From Fibrobacterota bacterium (GTDB lineage: Bacteria; Fibrobacterota; Fibrobacteria; UBA5070): a stretch of 64,000 nt of DNA. The position numbers were made by a program, and so were the translations under genes. Location of the stretch: contig JADKBN010000002.1 of the NCBI GenBank assembly GCA_016715065.1, forward strand, positions 1 through 64,000. The letters run 5' to 3'. Below are positions 1 through 8,845 of the stretch, one piece after another. Position 1 is the first letter of the stretch, and each line of letters begins with the position of its first letter. The notes below the pieces were generated by a model. That model was not told where the DNA came from, searched no databases, and was given only the letters and a program-made list of their open reading frames with translations.

Positions 1-1386
1 CGATTCTTGGTTCGGGGATGCGCTTGACCGATCAAGTGAGCATCGGTCTTTGGCGCGTACGTATCCACGTTCGACGCGATCGATTCAGCGCTGGATCGCT
101 CTGGCCTTCCCGCCGGGCTCAATCGGCTCCTGCCTGTTCACGTGGTTGCTCTATTATGCATGGCCCTTGGCTATAACGTTTATGAAGCGAGCATTCAGGA
201 AGTTCTGCGATGCCTTCCGGATTCGCTGGGACATTTTGGAATGGAGCTAATCAAGGTGGCCACCAAAGGAGCGATCAGCCAAGCGCGCACCCGCGTAGGC
301 GTGGAGCCTTTGCGCCAATTGTTTCTCTCATGCTGTCGCCCTCTCGGAACACCTTCCATCCGTGGTTGCTTCTGGAAAGGTCTTCGCGTGATGGCCATGG
401 ATGGAACCACACTGGATACTCAGGACACGCAGGCTAACGAGGATGCATTCGGGCGCTCCAAATCCGGGCGAGGCGAAACGGCCTTCCCCAACTGCGCATG
501 ACGTTGCTGGCCGAGTGCGGAAGCCATGCGGTCGTCGGTGCAGCTTTGGATCCTTACCGCGCGACTCCCGAGCGCACATTGGCTCGGGAAATGACGGATC
601 GCCTCGACAAGAAAATGCTGCTGTTGGCTGACCGGGGGTTTATTGGTCACGACATATGGGCAACCTTCTCCCAAAGCGGCGCCCAACTGCTTTTGGAGAG
701 TTGGATCCAACATCAAGCTGGAGCCGATCAAGACCTTGAAAGGACGGAAGCACGCTTTGCCTTGCTCCAATGCATCCAAGGAATCCGCCAGGACTGGTGC
801 CCAAGCGATCACTGTGAGAGTCATCGAATACGAGCTCGATGGCGTAGCCAGCCGGATACCGAAGGGGCGAGGTACCGGCTCATCACAACGCTACTGGATC
901 CTCGCGAAGCACCCGCTCTCTGAGTTGGCCAGATTGTACCAGGAGCGATGGGAGATCGAAATCCTTCTGGACGAGTTGAAGACTCATTTGCGCGGAAGAT
1001 CAGCTCTTGCGGAGCAAGACGCCAGATCTTGTCAAACAGGAAGCCTATGGACTTCTGCTTGTCCATCACGCGGTGCGACGAATCATGCTCGACGCGGCCC
1101 AGTCCATCGGCGACGACCCAGACCGTATTTTCCTTCACGGCAACCGTGCGGATCATCCGTCGCAAGCTGCTGCAAGGCAGCTTTTCCCCCTGGATGAGCA
1201 AGGCTCGGTGAAGAAGAACTGCGAGGATGCGCGAAGGAAATCGTCCTGAATCGTGTCCCTGAAAGGAAGGGGCGATACAACCACCGGGGTCAAGCGCAAG
1301 ATGAGTAGCTACAACATCCGCACAAAAGCTCACGCGTCCATCGCAGCCAATGCTTCAAAGCCAAAAATCATAGTCATCCGTAACTA
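1..1386 (+). pseudogene. IS4-family transposase, multiply frameshifted, possibly cut by left edge
   Basis: A DDE transposase is recognisable in pieces spread over all three plus-strand frames. The opening motif LTDQVSIGL lies at about 21-50, followed by a segment around LPVHVVALLCMALGYNVYEA, the first catalytic region AMDGTTLD at about 390, the second region LLLADRGF at about 620, the third YQERWEIEILLDELKTHLRG at about 940-1000, and the closing pieces LVKQEAYGLLLVHHAVR and VKRKMSSYNIR ending at TAA 1384-1386. At least five frame changes are needed to read it through, so no active protein is made. The order of blocks fits the IS4 family. I did not identify terminal inverted repeats. The first codons may lie left of the window. 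Confidence 0.85.
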
Positions 1387-1431
1387 AACAGTATTGGGCC
1401 TAGACCCGACCCTTGTTCGGTCGATGGATGC

Positions 1432-2948
1432 TCAATCGAGGTGTTCGAGGGTCGCGCCGGAAGGCTCCACCACCACCGTGGTCCGGCAGCTTGAACCGAT
1501 GGGGGTCTGGTCGCGGGCGATCCGGTGGAGGATGGAGGCGAAGACATCGAGCAATCCGAGGCGATCCCAGGTGAACCGGAGCGCACGGGTGTCGCGGAGG
1601 CGAAACACAACGGCAGCACCGGCGACTCACCCCAGGTAGGTGGAGTATTTGGTGGAGTGGGTGATTTCCTGGAGGAATCCACCACGGGACGCTTGGCCTC
1701 TGGCGGGATCCCACAAAAACTGGTGGAGCGCGTCGCGCATGCGTCGGGCATCCGCAGGCCCTGGAAGGCCCGCTGGCGAAGGCAAGGAGCTGGTGAGCGG
1801 ACCCACGCGAGGGCCTGGGCGATGGATGGGGCTGGGGCGGTGAGCGTGAAGGCGACGGCTCGATCCGGCAGCGTGGGTTTGCCATCCAAGGCAGCGAAAG
1901 GAGGAACGGCCTCGTTCGGGCGGTTTCCGTCGCAACAAAGAGCTTCTGGCGAGAGGTACTCCGCCTCGAAAGGATGGGACGGGTCGGGGTGGCCCACGGT
2001 GAGGGGCCACGAGGGCTTGCCATTCACGTCCGAACGACGATGGATCTGGAAATACCGCTGGCCGCTCTGGGAGTGGCGGTAGGCGGAAAAACGGCGGTAG
2101 CGGATGTTGCGCACCGGGTGGGATTGCGTCAGCCCGTCCACGCGCACCACGTCGAGGACTTCGCGGGTGGGTGGGCCCAGGGGCGAAGGATCTTTTCCGA
2201 ACGGTCGTGCTCCCAGGCGAGGGTTTGGCAGGTTTCCAGGTAACGATTGACGGAAATCGTGCAGTGTGGAGGCGGAAATTGTCCATCGAGACCGCGCGAC
2301 ATCCCTCGGGGAAAGCCGCCCTCGAAGTGGAGGCGGACGGCCAGTTCGGGATGCTCACCCACCGAAAACGAGCCCAGGCCGCATAGATCGACGAACCGGA
2401 ACCTCTCGTCGCAGCACAGGAAATCGCGTGCATCGGCAAGCGGGGATACCCCAGCGGCATCCTCGCCGTATCCCGGCGCGTCGTGGCGCTTGAAGCGGAT
2501 CTGGTGGGTCGCGATCCAGGCTCCCGTGCCGGGTGTGGACCTCCATGCGGGCTTGGCGTCGAGTGAGGCCGTACCGCAACGACCACACCACGGGAGCGTC
2601 GCCATGCAAGAAAACCGGATGCGATCGGGCCATTGTTGCGGTGTGCGGGAGGACTTCCACCCCAACCGCAGTTCCAAATGGGCGCGCCCCTGTTCGCCGG
2701 TCTCCACGCGCGCGTCTTGCACACAGAGGTGGTCCAGAACCAGGGATTCGGTCGTGGAGAATCGGCAGTCGGCGGTCTCCTTGTCGGAGGGAAGCAGGGT
2801 GGTTCCCCGATCGTCCACTTTCCGGATCCAGAAGTCGGGCCGCTTCCGGTACTCCACGGAAAACTCCCTGACCTTCTTCCGCCAGTGCCCGGCTCTCCTG
2901 CACAAAGCGGGCGTGGATGGAGGGGCGGGTGGAGTCGGGGTCGTTCAA
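1432..2948 (-). pseudogene. Decayed gene resembling T6SS baseplate subunit TssF
   Basis: Coding signal is clear on the minus strand but jumps frame at about 2885, 2620, 2530, 2160 and 1820, with an in-frame TGA at 1627-1629. The reconstructed product starts at a TTG (2948) that overlaps the stop of the preceding reading frame as TTGA. It contains, in order, CRFSTTESLVLDHL, IRF then HGDAPVVWSLRYGL, an ADARDFLCCDERFRFVDLCG block, a VNRYLETC block, YFQIHRRSD, and LGLLDVFASILHRIA. This order parallels the TssF/VasA family (CRFRTTY..LWPL, RFYLHGD, LL.EYF.FPEKF.F.DL, CTP.VNLF, Y..RRR.S, a terminal lF..vL.rF). The match is made by eye and is inference. The number of lesions argues for true decay, since genes to the right are intact. 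Confidence 0.5.
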
Positions 2949-3318
2949 CGGGCGAATTCCAGTTTCAGAAACCGGATGCCCAAGACGGTCATGGGGGCAT
3001 CGAGGAGCTCCCTACGGCAAAGCCGCAGAACCAGCCAGCGTCGTTTGCCGGCGCGATCTCCGATCATTCCGTATGGAACCAGGTGCAAACCGCCCGCGGC
3101 CGAGTCCACCATATGGAAGACAAGTCGCGCGCGGAATCGGAAATGGAAAAGGGCGCGGATTCCCGGATGAATCGGCGTCCGAGGTCCACTCGATGCTGTG
3201 GCGGGGCAGAGGCAGGAGCTTTGCCCGAATCCTTGATTGATCCGGACTTGGCCAGTTCACGGCTGATCTCCGACTGGTTTTCCTTCCGAGAGCGCAGTGA
3301 TCCTTGCTTTTGGCGCAC
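2945..3318 (-). pseudogene. Fragments of a decayed gene upstream of the TssF-like gene
   Basis: Minus-strand coding-like segments continue upstream of the TssF-like gene. The last piece reads GLHLVPYGMIGDRAGKRRW and VLGIRFLKLEFAR and stops at 2945-2947, overlapping the next start. Further upstream the frame shifts at least once, to segments such as LPLPRHSIEWTSDAD, or alternatively SEISRELAKSGS. I do not recognise the family. Its position suggests it was the gene preceding tssF in the same operon. Confidence 0.3.
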
Positions 3319-3810
3319 GCACCGCTGATGTACGGGTCAAAGCGGGAATACTTGCGTTCGAACAGCTCGCGAGGTTGGTCGTTGAGCAGATCGTGAAATC
3401 GACACCGTAGCGGAACATGCCTGCTCGGGCAAGTACTCGGAGGAGGCGGTGACGTTGGCTTCCGAGTTCAACCGATCAACCGGGTCTGGCAGGTGCGTTG
3501 GGTTTGGCAAGATCTCGAATCCGGTGCGATCCAGCACGGTGGACGGAAACGCGATCGCCCCAGCAACCGGGTGAATACGCCAGCGCCAAACTGCAAAGGA
3601 GGGTTTTCGTCCGCGCCAGCCTGGAAAGCCGCGCGGAGGAAGTGACGATGAGGGTTGGAGGTCGCCAAGCGGGCATAACAAGGAAGATAACCAAGTTGGG
3701 AGGCGTCCAAAGGTCAAACGCACTGACGAGTGGAGTTCTGTGGGCGAAAAACGACTCCAAGCTCGAAGTTAGGTTTGCTTCCAGTCCGCGAATCCATTCA
3801 TTGAGATCTC
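3319..3810. other. No supported gene in this 490-bp stretch
   Basis: Open frames on both strands cross this stretch, but none has a convincing start, ribosome binding site or recognisable motif. It lies between decayed genes on the left and the first intact gene on the right and probably contains the promoter of the gene at 3811. Confidence 0.4.
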
Positions 3811-4575
3811 ATGGCCGACAGCGCACCGACCAAGGAAGCCCAAGACAAATCCTCGTTGCTGGCCCGCTGGCGGGAGGTGGTCTCGGTAACTCGCGACTCC
3901 TTGCTGCTGCTGTTGGCCTTCCTGCTGTTGGTGTTCCCCACAAAATTCAACGACCTGATGATGCGCGCGGGGTTCGAGGAGGGAAGCATCGTGGGGTTCA
4001 AGTGGAAGTCCAAACTCGCCGATTCCGATCAGGCGCTCAAGGAGGCTCGCGCGACCATCACCGATCTTTCCGCCCAAAACGAGAAATTGTCCAAGGCACT
4101 CGCCGATGCGAAGAAGGTGGTCACCGATACAGTCCAACGCAGGAGCATCGATTCGCTCCAACTGGAGAACAAACGGCTCAATCAGTCCACGGCTGCGGTG
4201 GCAACGTCCACCCAGGCGGTGATCACCGCCAGCGCGGCCATGGTGGAGACCGCCAATCTCGCGAGTGAAAGTGGGGTGCGATGGGCGGTGGTGTTCGGGG
4301 GAGACGTTTCCCTGGAACTGGCCCGGTACGAAGTCGGAGCCCAGGCACACGGCTGGGAATCACAATACAATGCATCCATCTATCTGCGCGAAGGCCGCTA
4401 CCGCGCCGTGGCTGTTGCGGATTCCCGCGAAGAAGCCAAGGAGCTGCTGAGCAAGGGGAAACGCCGGCGTGGCGATTCCTACATCGTGAATCTGGAGCGA
4501 TGGTGCCCGGAGGCGGTCCAGAAGCCGGATTTTGTCCAATGCGACCAGGATACGGTCGTCGCGCCCAAGAGCTGA
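3811..4575 (+). CDS. Membrane-anchored coiled-coil protein, function unknown
   Basis: The 254-residue product has a short charged N-terminus, one strongly hydrophobic segment at about residues 29-45 (LLLLLAFLLLVFP), then a long Lys/Glu/Ala-rich region at about 65-135 that should form a coiled coil (ARATITDLSAQNEKLSKAL). A compact C-terminal part at about 160-240 includes ASIYLREGRYRAVAVADS and a lysine/arginine-rich stretch, weakly reminiscent of SPOR-like peptidoglycan-binding folds. No signal peptidase site is evident, so the helix is likely an anchor with the coiled coil on one side of the membrane. I do not recognise the family. It faces the lipoprotein gene at 4595-6235. Confidence 0.75.
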   Translation: MADSAPTKEAQDKSSLLARWREVVSVTRDSLLLLLAFLLLVFPTKFNDLMMRAGFEEGSIVGFKWKSKLADSDQALKEARATITDLSAQNEKLSKALADAKKVVTDTVQRRSIDSLQLENKRLNQSTAAVATSTQAVITASAAMVETANLASESGVRWAVVFGGDVSLELARYEVGAQAHGWESQYNASIYLREGRYRAVAVADSREEAKELLSKGKRRRGDSYIVNLERWCPEAVQKPDFVQCDQDTVVAPKS

Positions 4576-4594
4576 CGCACCGCGGGAAGAGCGA

Positions 4595-6235
4595 CTAGCG
4601 GCTCAGGTGGACAAGCTCCGTTGGGTTGGCCGACAATGCGCTGTACAGCTGGATCCAATCTTCCGACATGGCCCGGCGCAGGATCAACAGATCCGACAGA
4701 CTGCCCGTGAACCGGCGTGCGTCGGAATGGCGCCAGCCCACGACCAGACTGTCGCGCGGGAGGTCGGCCTGGTAGCGCAGCCTGGTCGTGGCCGTCTGGC
4801 CCGTGGAGGTTCCGTCCATGAACCACTGGACGGCGGCGGAATCCGTGACCGATAGATCCAGGCGAGCGCACAGGATGGTCCATCGAGCGGAATCGAGCGG
4901 TTGTTCGGCGATGGAATAGACATTGAATCCGGTGTCGGAGCGGGCCGTGAACGCCGGGTTCCAGCCGGCCTGTCGTGTCAGAGATTTGGGAGCCTGCATG
5001 AAAAAGTCCTTCTTGCCCGATCGCCACACGGAATCGCCCCACCCCAGGAACACCTTGCCTTTTTCCTGGGGTTTGAGTCTCCAGACCACCGTGAAGGAAT
5101 GGTCGAAATCGACCTGGTCCCCTGCGGCGGAAAAGCCGGTGGTGCCGGCTCGGACAAAGCGCAAGCCACCCTCGGGATCGGAGGCTGGTGATCCGGTGAT
5201 CACGCCATCGTCGCGCCCGGTAGAGGCATCGGCCGCACGCAGCCGGCCAAGCGGGTCCACGTAGAGACGATCCAGATTCCACACGCCGGCCCAGCCATGG
5301 GAGCCGGGAAAGACTTCGCCGGGGGAGGCGACGGATTCTGCCAGCGGATCGCCCCAGCGAACGCGCAGGGCCAACGCAAGGCGTCCAGGCTGGACCTTGG
5401 CCAGGAGCGTCCGGATGAGGGCGAATCTGCCCTCCCTGGAAAACGATTCCACGAAAAACGGCACCGCGCGCCCGTCTGAATCCACCACGCGCAGGTCCTG
5501 GCCGCGTTGCCGGGCGTTGTCGGGAAACAAGGCACCATCCAAGCGCAACAGCACCGGCACGGAATCCACCGCGGCCGCCAAGCCGGAAAGCGAGCGGGTG
5601 TCCACAGATACGCCAACAGAATCTGTCCACAAGGGGCGTTCCGGCGAGGTTTGGATTCCGGCGACGGAATCCGATTCTCCCGGATGCAGCGCGGCCAGGA
5701 CTTCCGCCGCGGTTTGTCGGGCGACGATGCTGGCCCGGATCTCGAGGCGTCCCGAGGGCATGGAGTCCAGTTGGAACCGTCCCAGCGAGTCCGTCCAGAT
5801 GCCGCGTTCCAGGCCACGGACCTGGATGCGGGCGCGGGAATCTCCGGGCTCGAGCCGAACGGAGCCGGAGAGCCTCGCGGACGGCGCCAGGCGGCAGGTG
5901 GCGATGGAAGACGAGCTGTCCAATCGGGCTTGTGCCAGGCCGGTGGCTCCGAGAGCCTCGATGCGCAATTCACCGGAGGGCCGAGGGATCCGAACCTGAC
6001 CGGAGTCGTCGGTCAGCGTGTCGATGATGCCCTGGGACGCGTCCAGTCGGGTCCATTCCTGGGCCAGATAGTCGGCAGGACGGATTCTGACTCTGGTCCG
6101 GGCCGCAGGCTGGCCATCGGCGCCCACCACCCGCACTTGCAAGCCGTTGGAGGTTTCGGAAGTGGATCCGCCCGCCTGGCGATCCAGGCCGCAAGACCAC
6201 AGGCCGGCCATCGCCAAAATCCAGACCCGCCTCAT
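4595..6235 (-). CDS. Surface lipoprotein with carboxypeptidase-regulatory-like, DUF2341-like and LamG-like domains
   Basis: The 546-residue product begins with a lipoprotein signal ending in GLWSC, and the mature end reads CGLDRQAGGSTSETSN. After this come two small beta-sandwich segments resembling carboxypeptidase regulatory repeats (about 30-110 and 115-190), then a DUF2341-like region (about 230-350, ending near GWAGVWNLD) and a concanavalin/LamG-like C-terminal half (TVVWRLKP, MDGTSTGQT, LLILRRAMSEDW). The start codon overlaps the stop of the upstream TIGR02147 regulator gene by four bases (ATGA, 6232-6235), so the two are translationally coupled. The same architecture, CGLD start and RQAGGS-SE--N motif recur in the lipoprotein at 12269-13345, also behind a TIGR02147 regulator. 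I infer a cell-surface glycan-sensing or anchoring role. No enzymatic motif is seen. Confidence 0.8.
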   Translation of the reverse strand: MRRVWILAMAGLWSCGLDRQAGGSTSETSNGLQVRVVGADGQPAARTRVRIRPADYLAQEWTRLDASQGIIDTLTDDSGQVRIPRPSGELRIEALGATGLAQARLDSSSSIATCRLAPSARLSGSVRLEPGDSRARIQVRGLERGIWTDSLGRFQLDSMPSGRLEIRASIVARQTAAEVLAALHPGESDSVAGIQTSPERPLWTDSVGVSVDTRSLSGLAAAVDSVPVLLRLDGALFPDNARQRGQDLRVVDSDGRAVPFFVESFSREGRFALIRTLLAKVQPGRLALALRVRWGDPLAESVASPGEVFPGSHGWAGVWNLDRLYVDPLGRLRAADASTGRDDGVITGSPASDPEGGLRFVRAGTTGFSAAGDQVDFDHSFTVVWRLKPQEKGKVFLGWGDSVWRSGKKDFFMQAPKSLTRQAGWNPAFTARSDTGFNVYSIAEQPLDSARWTILCARLDLSVTDSAAVQWFMDGTSTGQTATTRLRYQADLPRDSLVVGWRHSDARRFTGSLSDLLILRRAMSEDWIQLYSALSANPTELVHLSR

Positions 6236-7104
6236 CCTTTGGCCTTTCGGGGAAGCCGCTCGGCGCCACAGGTGAAGGGGAAGATCTGGATGTTGACCTG
6301 GAAGACGCTGTCGGCCGGCTCCGATTCCTCCGCCAGGCGGATCAGGTCGCGACGGAATTCGGCGGCCCGTTCGCGCAAAAAGCCCAGGTCCTTTTCCGCC
6401 AAGGTCAGGGTAAGGGTGGTGATGTCGCGTCGGGCAGGAGGGACCGATTCCAGGGATTGTTCGGCCAGGCGCAAGGTTTCGGTCTGGAACGCCCGGACGG
6501 TTTTTTCCTTCCAGAGATCGCCGGTGCGGATGTGTTTGTCCAGGATCCGCAGGCGATCGTCGTCGTTTCGTTCCACCAATCCCAGGCGCTCCAGGAGCGC
6601 CAACGCTTTCGCCACCTCGTCTTGGGTCGGTCGGGGGCTCAGGCGGCGGGCGAGGTTGGCCACGGATTGGTCCGCCTCGTTCAACGAAAGCAGGCCTCGC
6701 AAGGCGGTGGGGATCCAGTTGTTGTAGAACTCGTATTGGTCCTGGGCCAGTTCCTTCGCCTGGATTTCCTTGAGCGCCTGGAGTTCCTCCCAGCGTGATT
6801 CCACTTCCTCCTTGCGCACCGCTTTGCCAAAACGCACCAGGGCGAGCAGGAACTTCTCCCCCCGAGCGTCCAACCCAAAGAGCTTGGCGACCGCACCCAG
6901 GTGGTTTTCCGAAAGGTGCAGGCGTCCTTGCAGGACCTTGACCAGCTGCCCGGGGTCCATGTCGATGCGCTGGGCCATGAACCGGTAGGAAAAGTGCGCG
7001 TTGGAGCGTTTGCGCTCTTCGTAGCGCGCCTTCAGCCAAGCGCGGTAGTCCTCGGTTTCGAAAAGGGAGTCCACAACGTGGATTGTAATCCCTCCATGGC
7101 CCAA
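6232..7104 (-). CDS. TIGR02147-family transcriptional regulator
   Basis: The 290-residue protein has the N-terminal signature of this Fibrobacter-type family, EDYRAWLKARYEERKRSN at about residues 18-35. An HTH-like segment follows (YRFMAQRIDMDPGQLVKVLQ, about 40-60), then an all-helical region and a winged-helix-like part near 165-185 (ALALLERLGLVER). The C-terminal part matches the usual DITTLTLTL...F.VNIQIFP pattern. It is transcribed away from the acetylesterase operon starting at 7220 and is coupled by ATGA to the downstream lipoprotein. The divergent layout suggests that it controls the esterase genes, its own operon, or both. The ligand is unknown. Confidence 0.85.
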   Translation of the reverse strand: MGHGGITIHVVDSLFETEDYRAWLKARYEERKRSNAHFSYRFMAQRIDMDPGQLVKVLQGRLHLSENHLGAVAKLFGLDARGEKFLLALVRFGKAVRKEEVESRWEELQALKEIQAKELAQDQYEFYNNWIPTALRGLLSLNEADQSVANLARRLSPRPTQDEVAKALALLERLGLVERNDDDRLRILDKHIRTGDLWKEKTVRAFQTETLRLAEQSLESVPPARRDITTLTLTLAEKDLGFLRERAAEFRRDLIRLAEESEPADSVFQVNIQIFPFTCGAERLPRKAKG

Positions 7105-7219
7105 AGCGTTGCAGGCTTCGGTCCACCAGCGAGATCCCGATGAATCGATTTCAACGAAACCCGCCTTCGCAAGGAGAAAGCCGCAAGCGAAGCCGGTCGG
7201 GCGAGGCTATTGTCGGAAG
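7105..7219. promoter_or_regulatory. Divergent promoter region between regulator and esterase operons
   Basis: This 115-bp spacer separates the start of the TIGR02147 regulator (minus strand) from the esterase operon (plus strand). It must hold both promoters. I could not pick out convincing -35/-10 pairs or a palindromic operator by eye. Confidence 0.45.
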
Positions 7220-8845
7220 ATGACTTTTCGTTCCATGCGCCTGGGAATGCCCGGCCTGCTGCTGGTGGCCGGCCTGTTCGGGGTGGCCGGACCTGCCCGC
7301 GCGGTCGCCACCGGCCCGATTTTCGGGTCGCACATGGTGCTCCAGCGGGGGGCGCCCATTCCGGTGTTCGGAACCGGGACCAATGGCGAGAGCGTGACCG
7401 TCACACTGGGCACCCAGTCCAAGTCCACCACCGTCGCCAACGGCAGTTGGAAGGTGAGCCTGGAAGCCATGCCCGCCGGCGGCCCCTACACCATGACCAT
7501 CAAGGGCGCCTCCACGCTCAATTACACCGACGTGATGGTGGGCGAAGTCTGGCACTGCGCCGGGCAATCGAACATGGACACCCGGATGAGCTATTCGGAA
7601 TACCCACACCTCGCCGACTCCATCAAGGCGGCGAATTACCCCAAGCTCCGCTACATCACCACCCGCCAGCCCAACCAGACCATCCAGTGGCAGCAGGTCA
7701 CGCCCGCCACGGCGGGAGCCATGACCGCCACCGGGTATTTCTTCGGGCGCAACCTGTTGGGCAACCTGGAAGGGGTGGCGGTCGGGATCGTGAACACGTC
7801 TGTGGGAGGGACGGTCATCAAGACCTGGCTGGATCCGGCCACCGTCGCGGCCACCTCCGATTTGGCTGGCGACGCCGAGGCGGGCACCATGTACGCATCA
7901 TGGGTCAAGTCGGTGGAAGGATACGGGATCAAGGGCACGGTCTGGCTCCAAGGCGAGAACGACGCATCGTCATCGGCCTTGGTGGGGGCGTACAACCGGC
8001 GCTTGGAAGCCTTGATCAAGGGCTGGCGCAAGTCCTGGGCGATGCCTGCCATGCCCTTTTTCGTGGTGGGCCTCTGTCACAAGGGCGCCGTGCAGGCCGC
8101 GGTGGGCGAGGCGAGCAACCAGGCCCTGGTGCGCGAATCCCAGCGGAAGGTGACCGACACCATGGACAATTCCTGGCTATCGGTGGAAGTGGACCTGGGC
8201 GACGACGCCACTTGGCACTACCCCCAGAAGCCGCAGCTGGGCAAGCGGCTGGGCGAGCTCGTCCGTGGCGCGGTGTACGGCCAGACAGGATTTGTCTACC
8301 AGTCGCCGCGTCCGATCGAGTGTTTCCTGCGCGGAGCCACCGTGGTGGTGCCGTGGGATGCCCGCGGGGGCAAGCTGACTCTTGTGGGGGGTGCCACTCC
8401 GACGGGCTTCGCGTTGGCCGGATCGGACGGCAAGTGGAGCTGGGCGTCCACGGCGAGCCTGAAAGGCGACACCGTCTTCCTGACCACGTCCATCGCCAAA
8501 CCCACCCAGGTCCGGTTCGCCTGGGCGAACCAACCCATCATGAATCTCTTCAATGCCCAAGGTCTGCCGGCCACGCCCTTCGAGCTGGCCATTTCGGCGA
8601 CTTCCGGGGTGGAGGAATTCGCGGTACGCCCGGGTCGCAACGTATCGGTGCGCACCGAAGCCGGGGTCTTGGTCGGCACCGCAGGTGGGCAGACCGGGCG
8701 CTGGGACTTGCGCGATGCGCAGGGAAGCCGTTTGGGCGAGGTCCGAGGCGGCGACCTGCGATGGAGTCCGCCGGGGAGGGGAGTCTACGCATGGCGCTTC
8801 GAAGGAATCAATGTGACAAAATCCGGGAAGGTGGTGGTTCCGTGA
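7220..8845 (+). CDS. Secreted SGNH carbohydrate acetylesterase, sialate O-acetylesterase family
   Basis: The 541-residue product has a signal peptide (GLLLVAGLFGVAGPARA, about 12-28). It shows the family's first block GQSNM (115-119, catalytic Ser), the oxyanion block WLQGENDA near 245, and a DLGDDATWHYPQK segment near 330 supplying the Asp-x-x-His pair. The C-terminal roughly 80 residues (VEEFAVRPGRNVSVRTEAG, GVYAWRF) look like a T9SS-type sorting domain, as in other secreted Fibrobacterota enzymes. It probably removes acetyl groups from plant cell-wall polysaccharide, given the rhamnogalacturonan acetylesterase and PL11 lyase nearby. The start at 7220 is chosen because it precedes the signal peptide. 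An ATG at 7235 is an alternative. The stop overlaps the next gene by GTGA. Confidence 0.85.
   Translation: MTFRSMRLGMPGLLLVAGLFGVAGPARAVATGPIFGSHMVLQRGAPIPVFGTGTNGESVTVTLGTQSKSTTVANGSWKVSLEAMPAGGPYTMTIKGASTLNYTDVMVGEVWHCAGQSNMDTRMSYSEYPHLADSIKAANYPKLRYITTRQPNQTIQWQQVTPATAGAMTATGYFFGRNLLGNLEGVAVGIVNTSVGGTVIKTWLDPATVAATSDLAGDAEAGTMYASWVKSVEGYGIKGTVWLQGENDASSSALVGAYNRRLEALIKGWRKSWAMPAMPFFVVGLCHKGAVQAAVGEASNQALVRESQRKVTDTMDNSWLSVEVDLGDDATWHYPQKPQLGKRLGELVRGAVYGQTGFVYQSPRPIECFLRGATVVVPWDARGGKLTLVGGATPTGFALAGSDGKWSWASTASLKGDTVFLTTSIAKPTQVRFAWANQPIMNLFNAQGLPATPFELAISATSGVEEFAVRPGRNVSVRTEAGVLVGTAGGQTGRWDLRDAQGSRLGEVRGGDLRWSPPGRGVYAWRFEGINVTKSGKVVVP

Noticed and set aside
6236..7126. In-frame extension of the lipoprotein at 4595 through the regulator gene
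   Set aside because: The extension is Arg/Pro/Gly-rich shadow sequence. The lipoprotein signal begins at 6235.
7210..8841. Upstream in-frame extension of the CE12 esterase gene
   Set aside because: That part is the alternate frame of the first esterase. The GTG at 8842 with its signal peptide and overlap is the real start.
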